Shown: positions 24,809-30,520 of the stretch, one piece after another
Numbering within the stretch: position 1 is the first letter of the stretch
Layout: each line of letters begins with the position of its first letter
Source: JANXVR01 sp034667405
GTDB lineage: Bacteria > Actinomycetota > UBA4738 > HRBIN12
Length of the DNA stretch: 30,520 nt
Direction of reading: 5' to 3'
Assembly (NCBI GenBank): GCA_034667405.1
Contig: JAXDJX010000010.1
Coordinates: 1-30,520 of the forward strand
Translations under genes and position numbers: made by a program
The notes under the pieces: generated by a model
Seen by the model: the letters and a program-made list of their open reading frames with translations, nothing else
Told to the model about the DNA's origin: nothing
Database searches by the model: none

Positions 24809-25701
24809 AGCCCCGTCCGCCAATCGAAGCCGATGAAAGTGGCGGCACGGTCGAGGCTGCGCATCCCGAGCAACACGGCGACTTCGTCGATTGATGCGCC
24901 GGAGGCCAATTCCGTGGCGCCGCGCCATGCGGGGATCGAGTTCGGCCGAATCCCAGGCGTCTCCGCCAGGCCCGCTTGCGCAAGTGTCGAAGCCACGAGC
25001 TCGTGGACGGACGCCCGCGACGTCGTTCCCGGTATGAGCAGAAAGCGGTCCGGCGGCGGCTTCGACCTCGACCTCATGACGCGTTGAAGCTGATTGACGC
25101 CCCAGTCGGTGAGCGTGCTCCATCTCGCGTCCGTATTCGCGGACCCATCGATCCAGACTTGACCATGCTCGAGATTCAGATCCCTTGCCCGGATCGCCCC
25201 GAGTTCGGCCAGGCGAGCAGTCCCTTCGGCGAGTGCCCACGCAACGGCATGGCGGGTCTCTCCCTTCATCCGCTCGGCGAACGAGCGACACCGTTCGATC
25301 TCACTCTCTGTCAGGGGCCGCAGATTCCGGTAGGAGCGCGGGGGCAAGGAGATGTTCCTTGTGGGGTCGACCGAGAGAACGCCGAGGGCTCTGGACTCCC
25401 GAAAGAAGATCCGCAGGGCCGTGCGTCGCAGGTGCATCGTGGCGACGCTCGGTTCGGTCTTGCTGCGTGTGAACGAGCGAACGAAAGCCGATGCGTGGGC
25501 CTCGGTGATGTCGCCGGACGATTCGACTCCGGAGGCGACGAGGTAGTTTGTGAAGCCACGGATGAGGTCGGTAACCCGAATCAGGCTGATCGGCGCCATG
25601 ACGCCAAGCTCACTCAGGTGGGATACGACACGATCGCCCAGCACCCGCGGGGGAAAGCTGCCGCCAATGGGTGTGTCGGGGACCCGCTGTACGCTCATCA
25701 T
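24805..25701 (-). CDS. Tyrosine-recombinase homologue lacking catalytic Tyr and His
   Basis: From the ATG at 25701 (AAAGG upstream) the product has 298 aa with the layout of a phage-type integrase: an N-terminal SAM-like core-binding domain (about 38-125) and a C-terminal catalytic-type domain (about 130-295). Arg I is kept (Arg163 in GTARLAELGAIR) and Arg II is kept (Arg260 in IPAWRGATEL). The box II His is Pro257, the LLGH position is LLGM (Met280), and the nucleophile Tyr is Phe289 by alignment to the LLGHSSLSTTQIY pattern; the beta-hairpin Lys is not evident. It should bind DNA but not cleave it. Expression appears driven by a good promoter at 25781-25809. Confidence 0.78.
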   Translation of the reverse strand: MMSVQRVPDTPIGGSFPPRVLGDRVVSHLSELGVMAPISLIRVTDLIRGFTNYLVASGVESSGDITEAHASAFVRSFTRSKTEPSVATMHLRRTALRIFFRESRALGVLSVDPTRNISLPPRSYRNLRPLTESEIERCRSFAERMKGETRHAVAWALAEGTARLAELGAIRARDLNLEHGQVWIDGSANTDARWSTLTDWGVNQLQRVMRSRSKPPPDRFLLIPGTTSRASVHELVASTLAQAGLAETPGIRPNSIPAWRGATELASGASIDEVAVLLGMRSLDRAATFIGFDWRTGL

Positions 25702-25729
25702 GTCGGGACCTTTCGCGAGGTTCCGGCCA

Positions 25730-25760
25730 GGCCCCGGGGTGTTCACGCACCGCCGGGGCC
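25730..25760 (-). promoter_or_regulatory. Very strong hairpin in the recombinase-homologue leader
   Basis: On the plus strand, GGCCCCGGGGTG, loop TTCACG and CACC-G-CCGGGGCC form a 12-bp stem with one bulged G. It lies between the predicted transcription start (about 25774) and the ATG at 25701, so it starts about 13 nt into the minus-strand mRNA. Strong leader hairpins are known to limit transposase expression in several IS elements; a similar brake, or mRNA protection, is plausible here. Confidence 0.65.
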
Positions 25761-25780
25761 AACTCGTGTCGGTCGGCAGT

Positions 25781-25824
25781 ATTCTACTCCTATTGTTGTC
25801 CACCGACAACTGTCGGGCTATGGT
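25781..25824. promoter_or_regulatory. Overlapping divergent promoters with nested operator-like inverted repeats
   Basis: Minus strand: -35 TTGTCG (25804-25809), 17-nt spacer, -10 TAGAAT (25781-25786), reading to the recombinase/DDE pair. Plus strand: -35 TTGTCC (25797-25802), 16-nt spacer, -10 TATGGT (25819-25824), 6 nt before the HTH gene ATG. Two inverted repeats cover the -35 elements: GTTGTC-cacc-GACAAC (25795-25810) and CCGACA-ac-TGTCGG (25803-25816). One more TGTCGG lies at 25767-25772. A single regulator could control both directions; the HTH protein is the obvious candidate. Confidence 0.7.
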
Positions 25825-25830
25825 TCACCC

Positions 25831-26037
25831 ATGACCCATCACCTCGTTGGTGTGGCTGAGGTCGCTGAGATGCTTGGCGTCTCCCGGCAAAGAGTCAACC
25901 GGATGGTGCAGACGATCGCAGACTTCCCCGATCCTGAAGTGGAGCTGTCCGCGGGCCGTGTGTGGACGCGATCGCGGATAGAGGCGTGGATGAGGAAGCA
26001 TCCTGACCGTAGGCCTGGGCGACCTCCTCACACGTAG
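25831..26037 (+). CDS. Small helix-turn-helix protein (AlpA/excisionase-like)
   Basis: A 68-aa DNA-binding protein. VGVAEVAEMLGVSRQRVNRMVQ (about residues 6-27) is a clear winged-type HTH of the MerR/AlpA/excisionase class, followed by the wing ELSAGRVWTRSRIEAWMRKHP. The ATG sits 6 nt after a -10 box, so the message is probably leaderless. It is divergent from the recombinase/DDE pair and shares its promoter region, which suggests that it represses or activates both units, or acts as a recombination directionality factor. The downstream helicase pseudogene begins about 70 nt later. Confidence 0.88.
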   Translation: MTHHLVGVAEVAEMLGVSRQRVNRMVQTIADFPDPEVELSAGRVWTRSRIEAWMRKHPDRRPGRPPHT

Positions 26038-26107
26038 GCCTTGCCAAGGGAAGATAAAGCGGGGCAAGTCGACCGTGTGGCGGCCGTATGCTCGCGGCGG
26101 AGGCGAG

Positions 26108-26839
26108 ATGACTGACTTCACCGACGGGCTGCTGAGCATGTGAACCTGCTTGGTGACCGCACCAATGGTTGGCGGAGGCCACAGGTCGGCGCGCTCGGGG
26201 CGACGATGGCGCATTGGTCTCTCTCAGAGCGAGAGCCCAACCTCATCAGCATCCCAACCGCCACCGGCAAGACGGCTGTCGCCATGGCAGCGCCGTTCTT
26301 GGGTGCCGAGCCCGCTCGTCGGGTTCTTGTTCTCGCTCCCGCCAGACAGATTCGCCAACAGCTCGTCGGTAACTTTGCGAGCTACACGCAGCTCCAGCGT
26401 CTGGGGGTGCTGCCGGCAACAACTGCGGTGCCTTCCGTGTTCGAGATGTCTGGCCGGCTGACTGACTGGTCGGTGCTCGACTCGCATGACGTCGTGGTCG
26501 CGCTCCCGAACTCGATCAGCCCGGCCACTACGAGGAGCAACAGCGGCCGCCACCAGATCTCTTCGACCTCATCGTGGTGGATGAGCGCACCACGCTCCAG
26601 CGGAAACCTGGCGAGCTGTGCTCGATTACTTCGGTGCTCGGGCGCTGCTCCTGACGGCAACACCCCGACGCCGGGATGGTAAGCGTATCCCCGGCTCCCT
26701 TGAGTACTACTACCCGCTACGGCGCGCGCTCGAAGAAGGCCTGTACAAGCCCATTCAGCCCGTCTAGTTGCCGCCCGGCGATACCAGCGACCGCGTTGCA
26801 TCAGACATCGCCATCGCTACTCAACGACCCACTGGCTAG
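26108..26839 (+). pseudogene. Decayed superfamily II (DEAD/DEAH) helicase
   Basis: The original start is probably ATG 26108 with GGAGG just upstream (26099-26103). Frame 1 then shifts by one base near 26138; the next frame shows WRRPQVGALGATMAHW and the P-loop PTATGKT (26254-26274). A lost G near 26522 shifts to GHYEEQQRPPPDLFDLIVVDE; a lost base at 26586-26587 breaks the DEAHH motif itself, after which HHAPAETWRAVLDYF and LLLTATPRRR (motif III, TATP at 26654-26665) continue. A TAG at 26765 and another at 26837 close it, and the second helicase domain is missing. Three single-base losses plus stops show a dead gene. Such helicases occur in defence and DNA-processing loci; the role of the ancestor is unknown. 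Confidence 0.85.
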
Positions 26840-27101
26840 GGCGTTAGTCGGACGGGAGACACCGGTTTCTACAACCGGGGGCTCTCACGTCGCGCAGCGA
26901 TCTCTGCAGCCGAACCTTCACGTCTAGCCGAGATGCAAATGCTCGCATCGTGAAAGGTGCAGCACTCGGCACCTGCGTCAGGATCCGGCGCGCCGAAGGC
27001 CAGCCTTGTTTCGCAATGGGGATGCTCAGCCGACCCAGCACATCCGGTTGATCGGCGTGCTCTCAAGGCCTACGGAGCAAGCGTAGTTCAGGCACCTGCG
27101 G
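26840..27101. other. Gene-free remnant between the helicase and zinc-ribbon genes
   Basis: No frame here has recognisable protein similarity. It may be eroded C-terminal helicase sequence. It contains one perfect 6-bp inverted repeat with a 5-nt loop, CCGGTT-TCTAC-AACCGG (26862-26878), of unknown meaning. Confidence 0.5.
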
Positions 27102-27656
27102 CTAGACCTGGTAGCGGGATGAAACCTTGAGGAAATGGTGGGTGGCGTCGAACACGACAGCTATGTGTTGGCGCATGTAGGTCCCGCTCCTCCATTGAAG
27201 AAGACGTTTCCCTCCCGCTAGGCTCGCGATCGCTACAGGATTTCCAAGTGCGAATGTGAACTCTTTCTCGGTCTTGCCTGTCATGGATCCGAGCTTCTGA
27301 AGTCCCGCCTTCACGCTGCTGGGGCGACGAATCCTGCCCTTCTCGAGAGCTTCGAACGCCTGAGCCTCGAGGTCCATGAACCGCACCTTAGCCTCCTCCC
27401 AAGTCACGTCGCTGCGGGGGAATGTCTCCACGGGAGCTCCCGGGTTCTGCTGGTCCCAAATCGCCCACGTATCAGGTTGGTGGCCGATGGCGAATCGAAT
27501 ACCACGCTGGGTGACAGCCGTCTTCGGCTCCTCGGGTTTCGCGGCGATCGGAGCCGCAGCGGTCGTCGCCGGGTTGCTGGACAAGTCGCGTTGACAGTAG
27601 CGACACACGATGGCCTCATCCTGAATTTCCTCGGCGCAGAACGGGCACTTCTTCAT
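27102..27656 (-). CDS. Zinc-ribbon protein with a C-terminal SmpA/OmlA-like domain
   Basis: A 184-aa protein. The N terminus is a four-cysteine ribbon, CPFCAEEIQDEAIVCRYCQRD (Cys4, Cys7, Cys18, Cys21). An Ala/Pro linker follows, then a middle region with WAIWDQQNPGAPVETFP (about 64-80), and a C-terminal part from about residue 123 (TGKTEKEFTFALGNPVAI, then LLQWRSGTY and IAVVFDATHHFLKV), which resembles the small SmpA/OmlA-type fold by pattern. No membrane segment is seen. The start is well supported by AAGGAG 6-7 nt upstream. The role is unknown. Third-position GC is lower than in the pur region, in keeping with acquired DNA. Confidence 0.75.
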   Translation of the reverse strand: MKKCPFCAEEIQDEAIVCRYCQRDLSSNPATTAAAPIAAKPEEPKTAVTQRGIRFAIGHQPDTWAIWDQQNPGAPVETFPRSDVTWEEAKVRFMDLEAQAFEALEKGRIRRPSSVKAGLQKLGSMTGKTEKEFTFALGNPVAIASLAGGKRLLQWRSGTYMRQHIAVVFDATHHFLKVSSRYQV

Positions 27657-27710
27657 TGGTCTCCTTCAAAAGGTCGTGCCTTGAACCCTAACTCTGAAGC
27701 GTGCTGGGTT

Positions 27711-27935
27711 TCACCACCAGAGCTGGTTTCGACGCTCACACAGCGGCATCCCTGGCGAAGGTGACTTCGGCGGTCCCTGGACCTCCCTGGAGTCCTGGTC
27801 GGTGGCCATAAGGAGGAAAATTCCATCAGCCGGCAGGACCTTGCCATTTCGTCTGGACCCGAAGGCCAGGAACAACGTGGATGGTGCGGACCAGTAGATC
27901 ACCCATGTGATCAGAAGTGTGATGTTGAGTGTCAT
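27711..27935 (-). CDS. Possible small membrane protein
   Basis: A 74-codon frame whose first 30 residues form a convincing hydrophobic helix (LNITLLITWVIYWSAPSTLFLAF). The remainder is polar and low in complexity, ending in RRNQLWW. No Shine-Dalgarno precedes the ATG. The open frame extends upstream with an Arg-rich RRLRRELRF segment but without a start codon, so this may be the tail of a decayed membrane protein. It lies in the 373-nt gap between the dCTP deaminase and zinc-ribbon genes, in which nothing else is seen. Confidence 0.3.
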   Translation of the reverse strand: MTLNITLLITWVIYWSAPSTLFLAFGSRRNGKVLPADGIFLLMATDQDSREVQGPPKSPSPGMPLCERRNQLWW

Positions 27936-28030
27936 GAACAGGGATCGGACAGTTGCGAAGCGTAGTTCCCGCCGAAGGCGTCGTGGTGTCTCATTTGAAT
28001 CGGAGAGGGCCAGCCCGTGGGACCTAGTCC

Positions 28031-28579
28031 CTAGTGTTTTGGTTGGTCCAGCATCTCGCCGTACTGACCAGCGTATTGGTCGGCGCTAGGCGAACCCAGC
28101 CGCATCACCAGGAGTTGCGCGATACCGATCCCCGCCCTGAGCACATTAGTGACTTTTCCCAGATTCACGATCTCGAGCGTGATGGGATTGGGTTTCATTC
28201 GGCCCCAGCCAGGAGCGATGTGGGGTGCGGTGCAGTGGACGATTAGCCCGTGTCTTGCCAGCCCGCTCTTACCTTCGATCCACCCAGCGAGGTGCTGAGG
28301 CATTGAAACTCCTTCAGCCGTCTCGCCGATGATGAAGTCGTTGGGGGCTAGGCGGATCTGGTCACTCTCCTCCTCCTCCAGATACTGGTAGGCCTTCGCT
28401 GTGCCTATATCGACCACCAATTCGACGCCTGGACCTCCGGGAACGTTCGGGCGCCAGAACTTGCGGCTCAAAGACAGGTCGATTGAAGCGCTTTGAATGG
28501 CACCCGCAGCAGGGGAGGGATCGAACTGAAGACGACCTTCCGTGATTTCCGACCTAATCTCTACATCGGATAACAACAT
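28031..28579 (-). CDS. dcd: dCTP deaminase (Dcd/dUTPase family)
   Basis: Deaminates dCTP to dUTP, or possibly acts bifunctionally to dUMP. The 182-aa protein has the trimeric dUTPase-fold signature: SIDLSLSRKFW (about 32-42), IEGKSGLARHGLIVHCTAPHI (about 101-121) and PITLEIVNLGK. Residues matching E. coli Ser111, Arg115 and catalytic Glu138 are Ser105, Arg109 and Glu136. The C terminus DQYAGQYGEML resembles the nucleotide-closing tail. A short extra segment (GRMKPNP) follows PGW. It starts 9 nt after the 105-aa gene, so they form an operon. Location among mobile remnants suggests an acquired copy, perhaps from a phage or plasmid. Confidence 0.88.
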   Translation of the reverse strand: MLLSDVEIRSEITEGRLQFDPSPAAGAIQSASIDLSLSRKFWRPNVPGGPGVELVVDIGTAKAYQYLEEEESDQIRLAPNDFIIGETAEGVSMPQHLAGWIEGKSGLARHGLIVHCTAPHIAPGWGRMKPNPITLEIVNLGKVTNVLRAGIGIAQLLVMRLGSPSADQYAGQYGEMLDQPKH

Positions 28580-28588
28580 GCAGCGATG

Positions 28589-28906
28589 CTACGCCAGATC
28601 GTCGCTTGGTACGACAACCTTTGGGCCGAAGGAGATTGGCTCTCCAGGAACCTCAACAGTCGCTCGTCCGTTGTTTTGCGCGATCAGAAGCACGTGAACG
28701 CGTGACTGAACCTCCGCGTTCTTTGTGAGCGACACGCCAGGTTCAAGAAGATTTGCGTCAACGAAAAACGAGGGGTTCGGGTCAGGCAGATCGAGGGCAC
28801 GAATAGTGATTAGTGCCTCATCCTGCTTGAAAGATGCGGCCGCCTGGCACCGGAGCCATACGGTATCGAAAGGGCTTTTTCCACCCTGAATGCTGTTCTC
28901 CGACAT
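28589..28906 (-). CDS. Unknown 105-aa protein upstream of dcd
   Basis: I do not recognise this protein. It seems to be a small soluble beta-rich fold: TVWLRCQAAASFKQDEALITIRALD, then FFVDANLLEPGVSLTKNAEVQSRVHVLLIAQNNGRATVEVPGE, with no Cys motif, signal or TM segment. The ATG is supported by GGGGAGG 5 nt upstream. The gene stops 9 nt before dcd and should be co-translated with it. The leader before it contains alternative hairpins that involve this ribosome site. Codon use is less GC-rich than in the left part of the window. Confidence 0.7.
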   Translation of the reverse strand: MSENSIQGGKSPFDTVWLRCQAAASFKQDEALITIRALDLPDPNPSFFVDANLLEPGVSLTKNAEVQSRVHVLLIAQNNGRATVEVPGEPISFGPKVVVPSDDLA

Positions 28907-28911
28907 GGCAG

Positions 28912-28954
28912 CCTCCCCAGAGGTAATTGTTCCTTAGTCGAGGAATGTACCTCG
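28912..28954 (-). promoter_or_regulatory. Leader with mutually exclusive hairpins and a sequestered ribosome site
   Basis: Read on the minus strand: CGAGG-tacatt-CCTCG (28954-28939) and TTCCT-cgacta-AGGAA (28945-28930) overlap and cannot both form; CCTC (28923-28920) can pair with GAGG of the Shine-Dalgarno (28915-28912) across a 4-nt loop; alternatively GAGGTA (28953-28948) can pair with TACCTC (28925-28920), freeing the ribosome site. This looks like an on/off leader for the 105-aa/dcd operon. Confidence 0.4.
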
Positions 28955-28980
28955 CCTGTGCCTACCTTTGCGCTCATACG

Positions 28981-29002
28981 AGAAGGTTATTGTCAACCTT
29001 CT
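28981..29002. repeat. 8-bp inverted repeat in an AT-richer intergenic region
   Basis: AGAAGGTT-attgtc-AACCTTCT is perfect over 8 bp with a 6-nt centre. On the minus strand the centre includes TTGACA (28991-28996), a consensus -35, though no good -10 stands at the right distance. It may be the operator of the 105-aa/dcd operon. The rest of 28955-29091 shows no gene. Confidence 0.45.
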
Positions 29003-29091
29003 TCAACCGAACACCTGTTCGTGTATTACATCACTGATATTCCTCGGGGAGTATAGGGCAAATGGCCGATAGCTGCCGCCCTGTTTACTAG

Positions 29092-29690
29092 TCAAGCAGT
29101 CCTACGTATTTCGTTCAGTGTCCAGATGTGGTCCGCCACGCTCGCAGCCATCGCGGGAGTGCGCGGGTGGGGGTTGAGGCTCTTGCGGAGCGGAGCGAAG
29201 TTGTAGAACTGGAAGTGCAGGGCGACCGCCGCAACGTGATTCTCGATCTTCTTTGAGAACCCGTTAGGGAGGCGAGCGAAACGGCGCATTCCCATCCGCA
29301 AGGTGAGGTTACCGCGCTCGAGGTAGCTGGCCGAAACGTGCTCGGGGTCCGGACTTCCGGGGACCGCGCGGCCTTCCACGCCCTTGGCGGGCGCGTACCG
29401 CCTCTGCAGCTGCAGCTCGTCCCCATATAGCTTGTGCAGCATCGCATAATCGAGAGCGCCCTCGAAGGCACGATCTACGGCTAGCAGGTAGGACCAAATC
29501 CATCGATGGCCAGTTGAACCCGGTTGCCAGACGTGAGGCCACGTCCTGCATGAACTCCATCGCATCGATCGCCGTGCGTCCGCCGACCCACCAACACGGA
29601 ACGAGCTTGGTATCCGCGTCGATGCAGGTCCAGGTCCACACGTCTCCCCAGTCATCGGCTTTTGCTCTTGAGTGGCGTTCCTAGCTTGGC
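29092..29690 (-). pseudogene. IS1-like transposase remnant with several frameshifts
   Basis: Successive frames spell one transposase: ARNATQEQK, then DWGDVWTWTCIDADTKLVPCWWVGGR (first catalytic Asp region), AMEFMQDVASRL, a shift to NRVQLAIDG, a shift to YLLAVDRAFEGALDYAMLHKLYGD, and PGSPDPEHVSASYLERGNLTLRMGMRRFARLPNGFSKKIENHVAAVALHFQFYNFAPL with the catalytic Glu in YLERGN, ending TPAMAASVADHIWTL. At least four frame changes are needed and the N-terminal DNA-binding part is missing, so it is inactive. It abuts the IS481-like remnant. Confidence 0.85.
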
Positions 29691-29696
29691 GCCGAC

Positions 29697-30215
29697 GACC
29701 GTCCGAGCGGACCTTTCGGAACAGACCTCGGCGGGCTCGTGCGACGGTCTTGATGAGGTGGTTCTTGCTCTAGACCTGGATCACGGTGTCGTCTACGAAG
29801 ACGTCGACGAGCTGGTGCTTGAACGCGTTGCCGGGCGGAGAAGAAGGGGTTGTCCACCGAGACCATGCCGTTGGAGCCCACTCGGCGCTGGACCCATTGG
29901 CCGTGTTCGTCTTCCTTGACCTGGACCGAGACCTCGTCCTTGGCCAGCCGCGTGAGCCCGAAGCGTTCGGCGGGCACCGCCATCTCCAAGGACTGGTGGG
30001 GTCGCTCGGTGTTGTACTCCTTCACCCATGCTGAGAGCTTCCGTTGTGCCTGCTCTTGGGTGGTGAAGCTCGCGGTGGCCGGTAGTGGTGGGTGAACGGA
30101 TCGCCGTCAGGCGATGGGAGATACCGTTCTCGCGGAGGATCCGATCGAAGAGGACCTCGGTGGGATGCGGGCCATAGCGTCCGGTGAAGACCTTTCCGTT
30201 GTCGGGCAGTCGCCC
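29697..30215 (-). pseudogene. IS481-like transposase remnant
   Basis: The integrase-core piece DNGKVFTGRYGPHPTEVLFDRILRENGISHRL and IRSPTTTG (about 30215-30078) keeps the second catalytic Asp. It jumps, with deletion of the segment that should contain the catalytic Glu, to another frame with AWVKEYNTERPHQSLEMAVPAERF and VSVDNPFF, then shifts again to FKHQLVDVFVDDTVIQV, an in-frame TAG (29770-29772, where Trp is usual), and NHLIKTVARARRGLFRKVRSDG. The N-terminal HTH is absent. It is a dead element fragment. Confidence 0.83.
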
Positions 30216-30340
30216 GACGACGATGCCCGGCGATGTTTGGAGGGACAAGCTGCAGACGCGAAAGTTCGGCCTAAAGGCAATCCGCGTTGTTGTCCTTGAG
30301 GATGCCTTGAGATTCGACAAGGGCTGTTCCACGACTAGCT

Positions 30341-30520
30341 CTAGTCCGAATCCTCGACTCTCACCTCGGCTAGCGTCGTGGCGTCCGGCTTGCACAGCAC
30401 CTTCACGACGCCGTTGGTCTTGGGCCGGATCTTGTGGATTCGCTTGGCTACGGCCTTGGCGAGAGTGATAGCCGCGACTGAGCTGATCTGCACGGTTACA
30501 GCCAACGCGATCGTTGCGGC
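30341..30520 (-). CDS. Partial CDS cut by the window end, unknown function
   Basis: The last 59 codons of a minus-strand frame that enters from beyond 30520 and stops with TAG at 30341. The visible end reads VAAITLAKAVAKRIHKIRPKTNG, then VVKVLCKPDATTLAEVRVEDSD: an amphipathic basic helix followed by beta-type sequence. Codons show strong third-position GC, which favours a real gene over chance. No start or family can be given. Confidence 0.4.
   Translation of the reverse strand, partial: AATIALAVTVQISSVAAITLAKAVAKRIHKIRPKTNGVVKVLCKPDATTLAEVRVEDSD

Noticed and set aside
25702..25809. Earlier TTG start (25809) for the tyrosine-recombinase homologue
   Set aside because: The TTG lies inside the predicted -35 element, and the codons between would include the promoter and leader hairpin; ATG 25701 has an AAAGG site.
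23240..26140. Terminal inverted repeats or target-site duplications bounding the recombinase/DDE module
   Set aside because: By eye, the flanks 23240-23401 and 26038-26107 share no convincing inverted or direct repeats; a computed comparison is needed.
26862..26878. CCGGTT-TCTAC-AACCGG as a terminator or recombination site
   Set aside because: The short stem lacks a T-run, there is no flanking repeat, and it lies in decayed sequence; it is too weak for a functional call.
28031..28579. Identification of dcd as a described antiphage dCTP-deaminase defence gene
   Set aside because: This protein is the short dUTPase-fold Dcd; the defence deaminases I know of are larger, with a different deaminase fold and a kinase-like region.
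23167..30520. Second copy of a tRNA-Phe end as an attachment site
   Set aside because: No duplicate of the tRNA ends was noticed within the window.
1..30520. CRISPR array, rRNA genes or a retron-like reverse transcriptase
   Set aside because: No regularly spaced direct repeats, rRNA segments or reverse-transcriptase motifs were seen on either strand.

Overview
The window is GC-rich with strong G/C bias at third codon positions, frequent GTG starts, many start codons lying only 6-10 nt after a TANNNT -10 box, and a purS/purQ/small-purL arrangement. Together these suggest a poorly characterised member of the Actinomycetota. This is inference from gene content and style; no 16S rRNA gene is present.

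Positions 1-13042, plus strand: a purine biosynthesis supercluster, purA-purD-purE-purB-purC-purS-purQ-purL, then a HAD hydrolase, a small Arg-rich ORF, an ECF-type sigma factor and an O6-alkylguanine-DNA alkyltransferase, then purF-purM. Most junctions are ATGA or TGATG overlaps. The set covers most steps from PRPP to SAICAR/AICAR plus the first AMP-specific step; purN/purT and purH are not in the window. PurE lacks the histidine of the usual active-site motif. Positions 13043-16733, plus strand: an orphan single-domain response regulator, an APH-type phosphotransferase with a NUDIX hydrolase, and a membrane diguanylate cyclase with an extracytoplasmic sensor region.

Positions 16735-22250, minus strand: one compact operon, 2-oxoacid dehydrogenase E1alpha-E1beta-E2, a cytosolic cobalamin-binding (BtuF-like) protein, a nucleoside phosphorylase, a 73-aa SH3-like protein and a hotdog 3-aminobutyryl-CoA ammonia lyase-like enzyme. 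A divergent gene of unknown function (22315-23121) and tRNA-Phe(GAA) follow.

From about 23240 to the end the DNA is accessory. It opens with a three-gene module: a tyrosine-recombinase homologue lacking the catalytic Tyr and His, overlapping by 4 nt a DDE-type transposase-like gene, and a divergent small HTH gene. The two transcription units share overlapping promoters with nested inverted repeats, and the recombinase leader carries a very strong hairpin. After this come a DEAD/DEAH helicase broken by three single-base losses, a zinc-ribbon protein, a dCTP deaminase preceded by a 105-aa unknown gene with a structured leader, decayed IS1-like and IS481-like transposases, and a CDS cut by the window end. 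The recombinase-like/DDE/HTH module is the best candidate for an undescribed system here.
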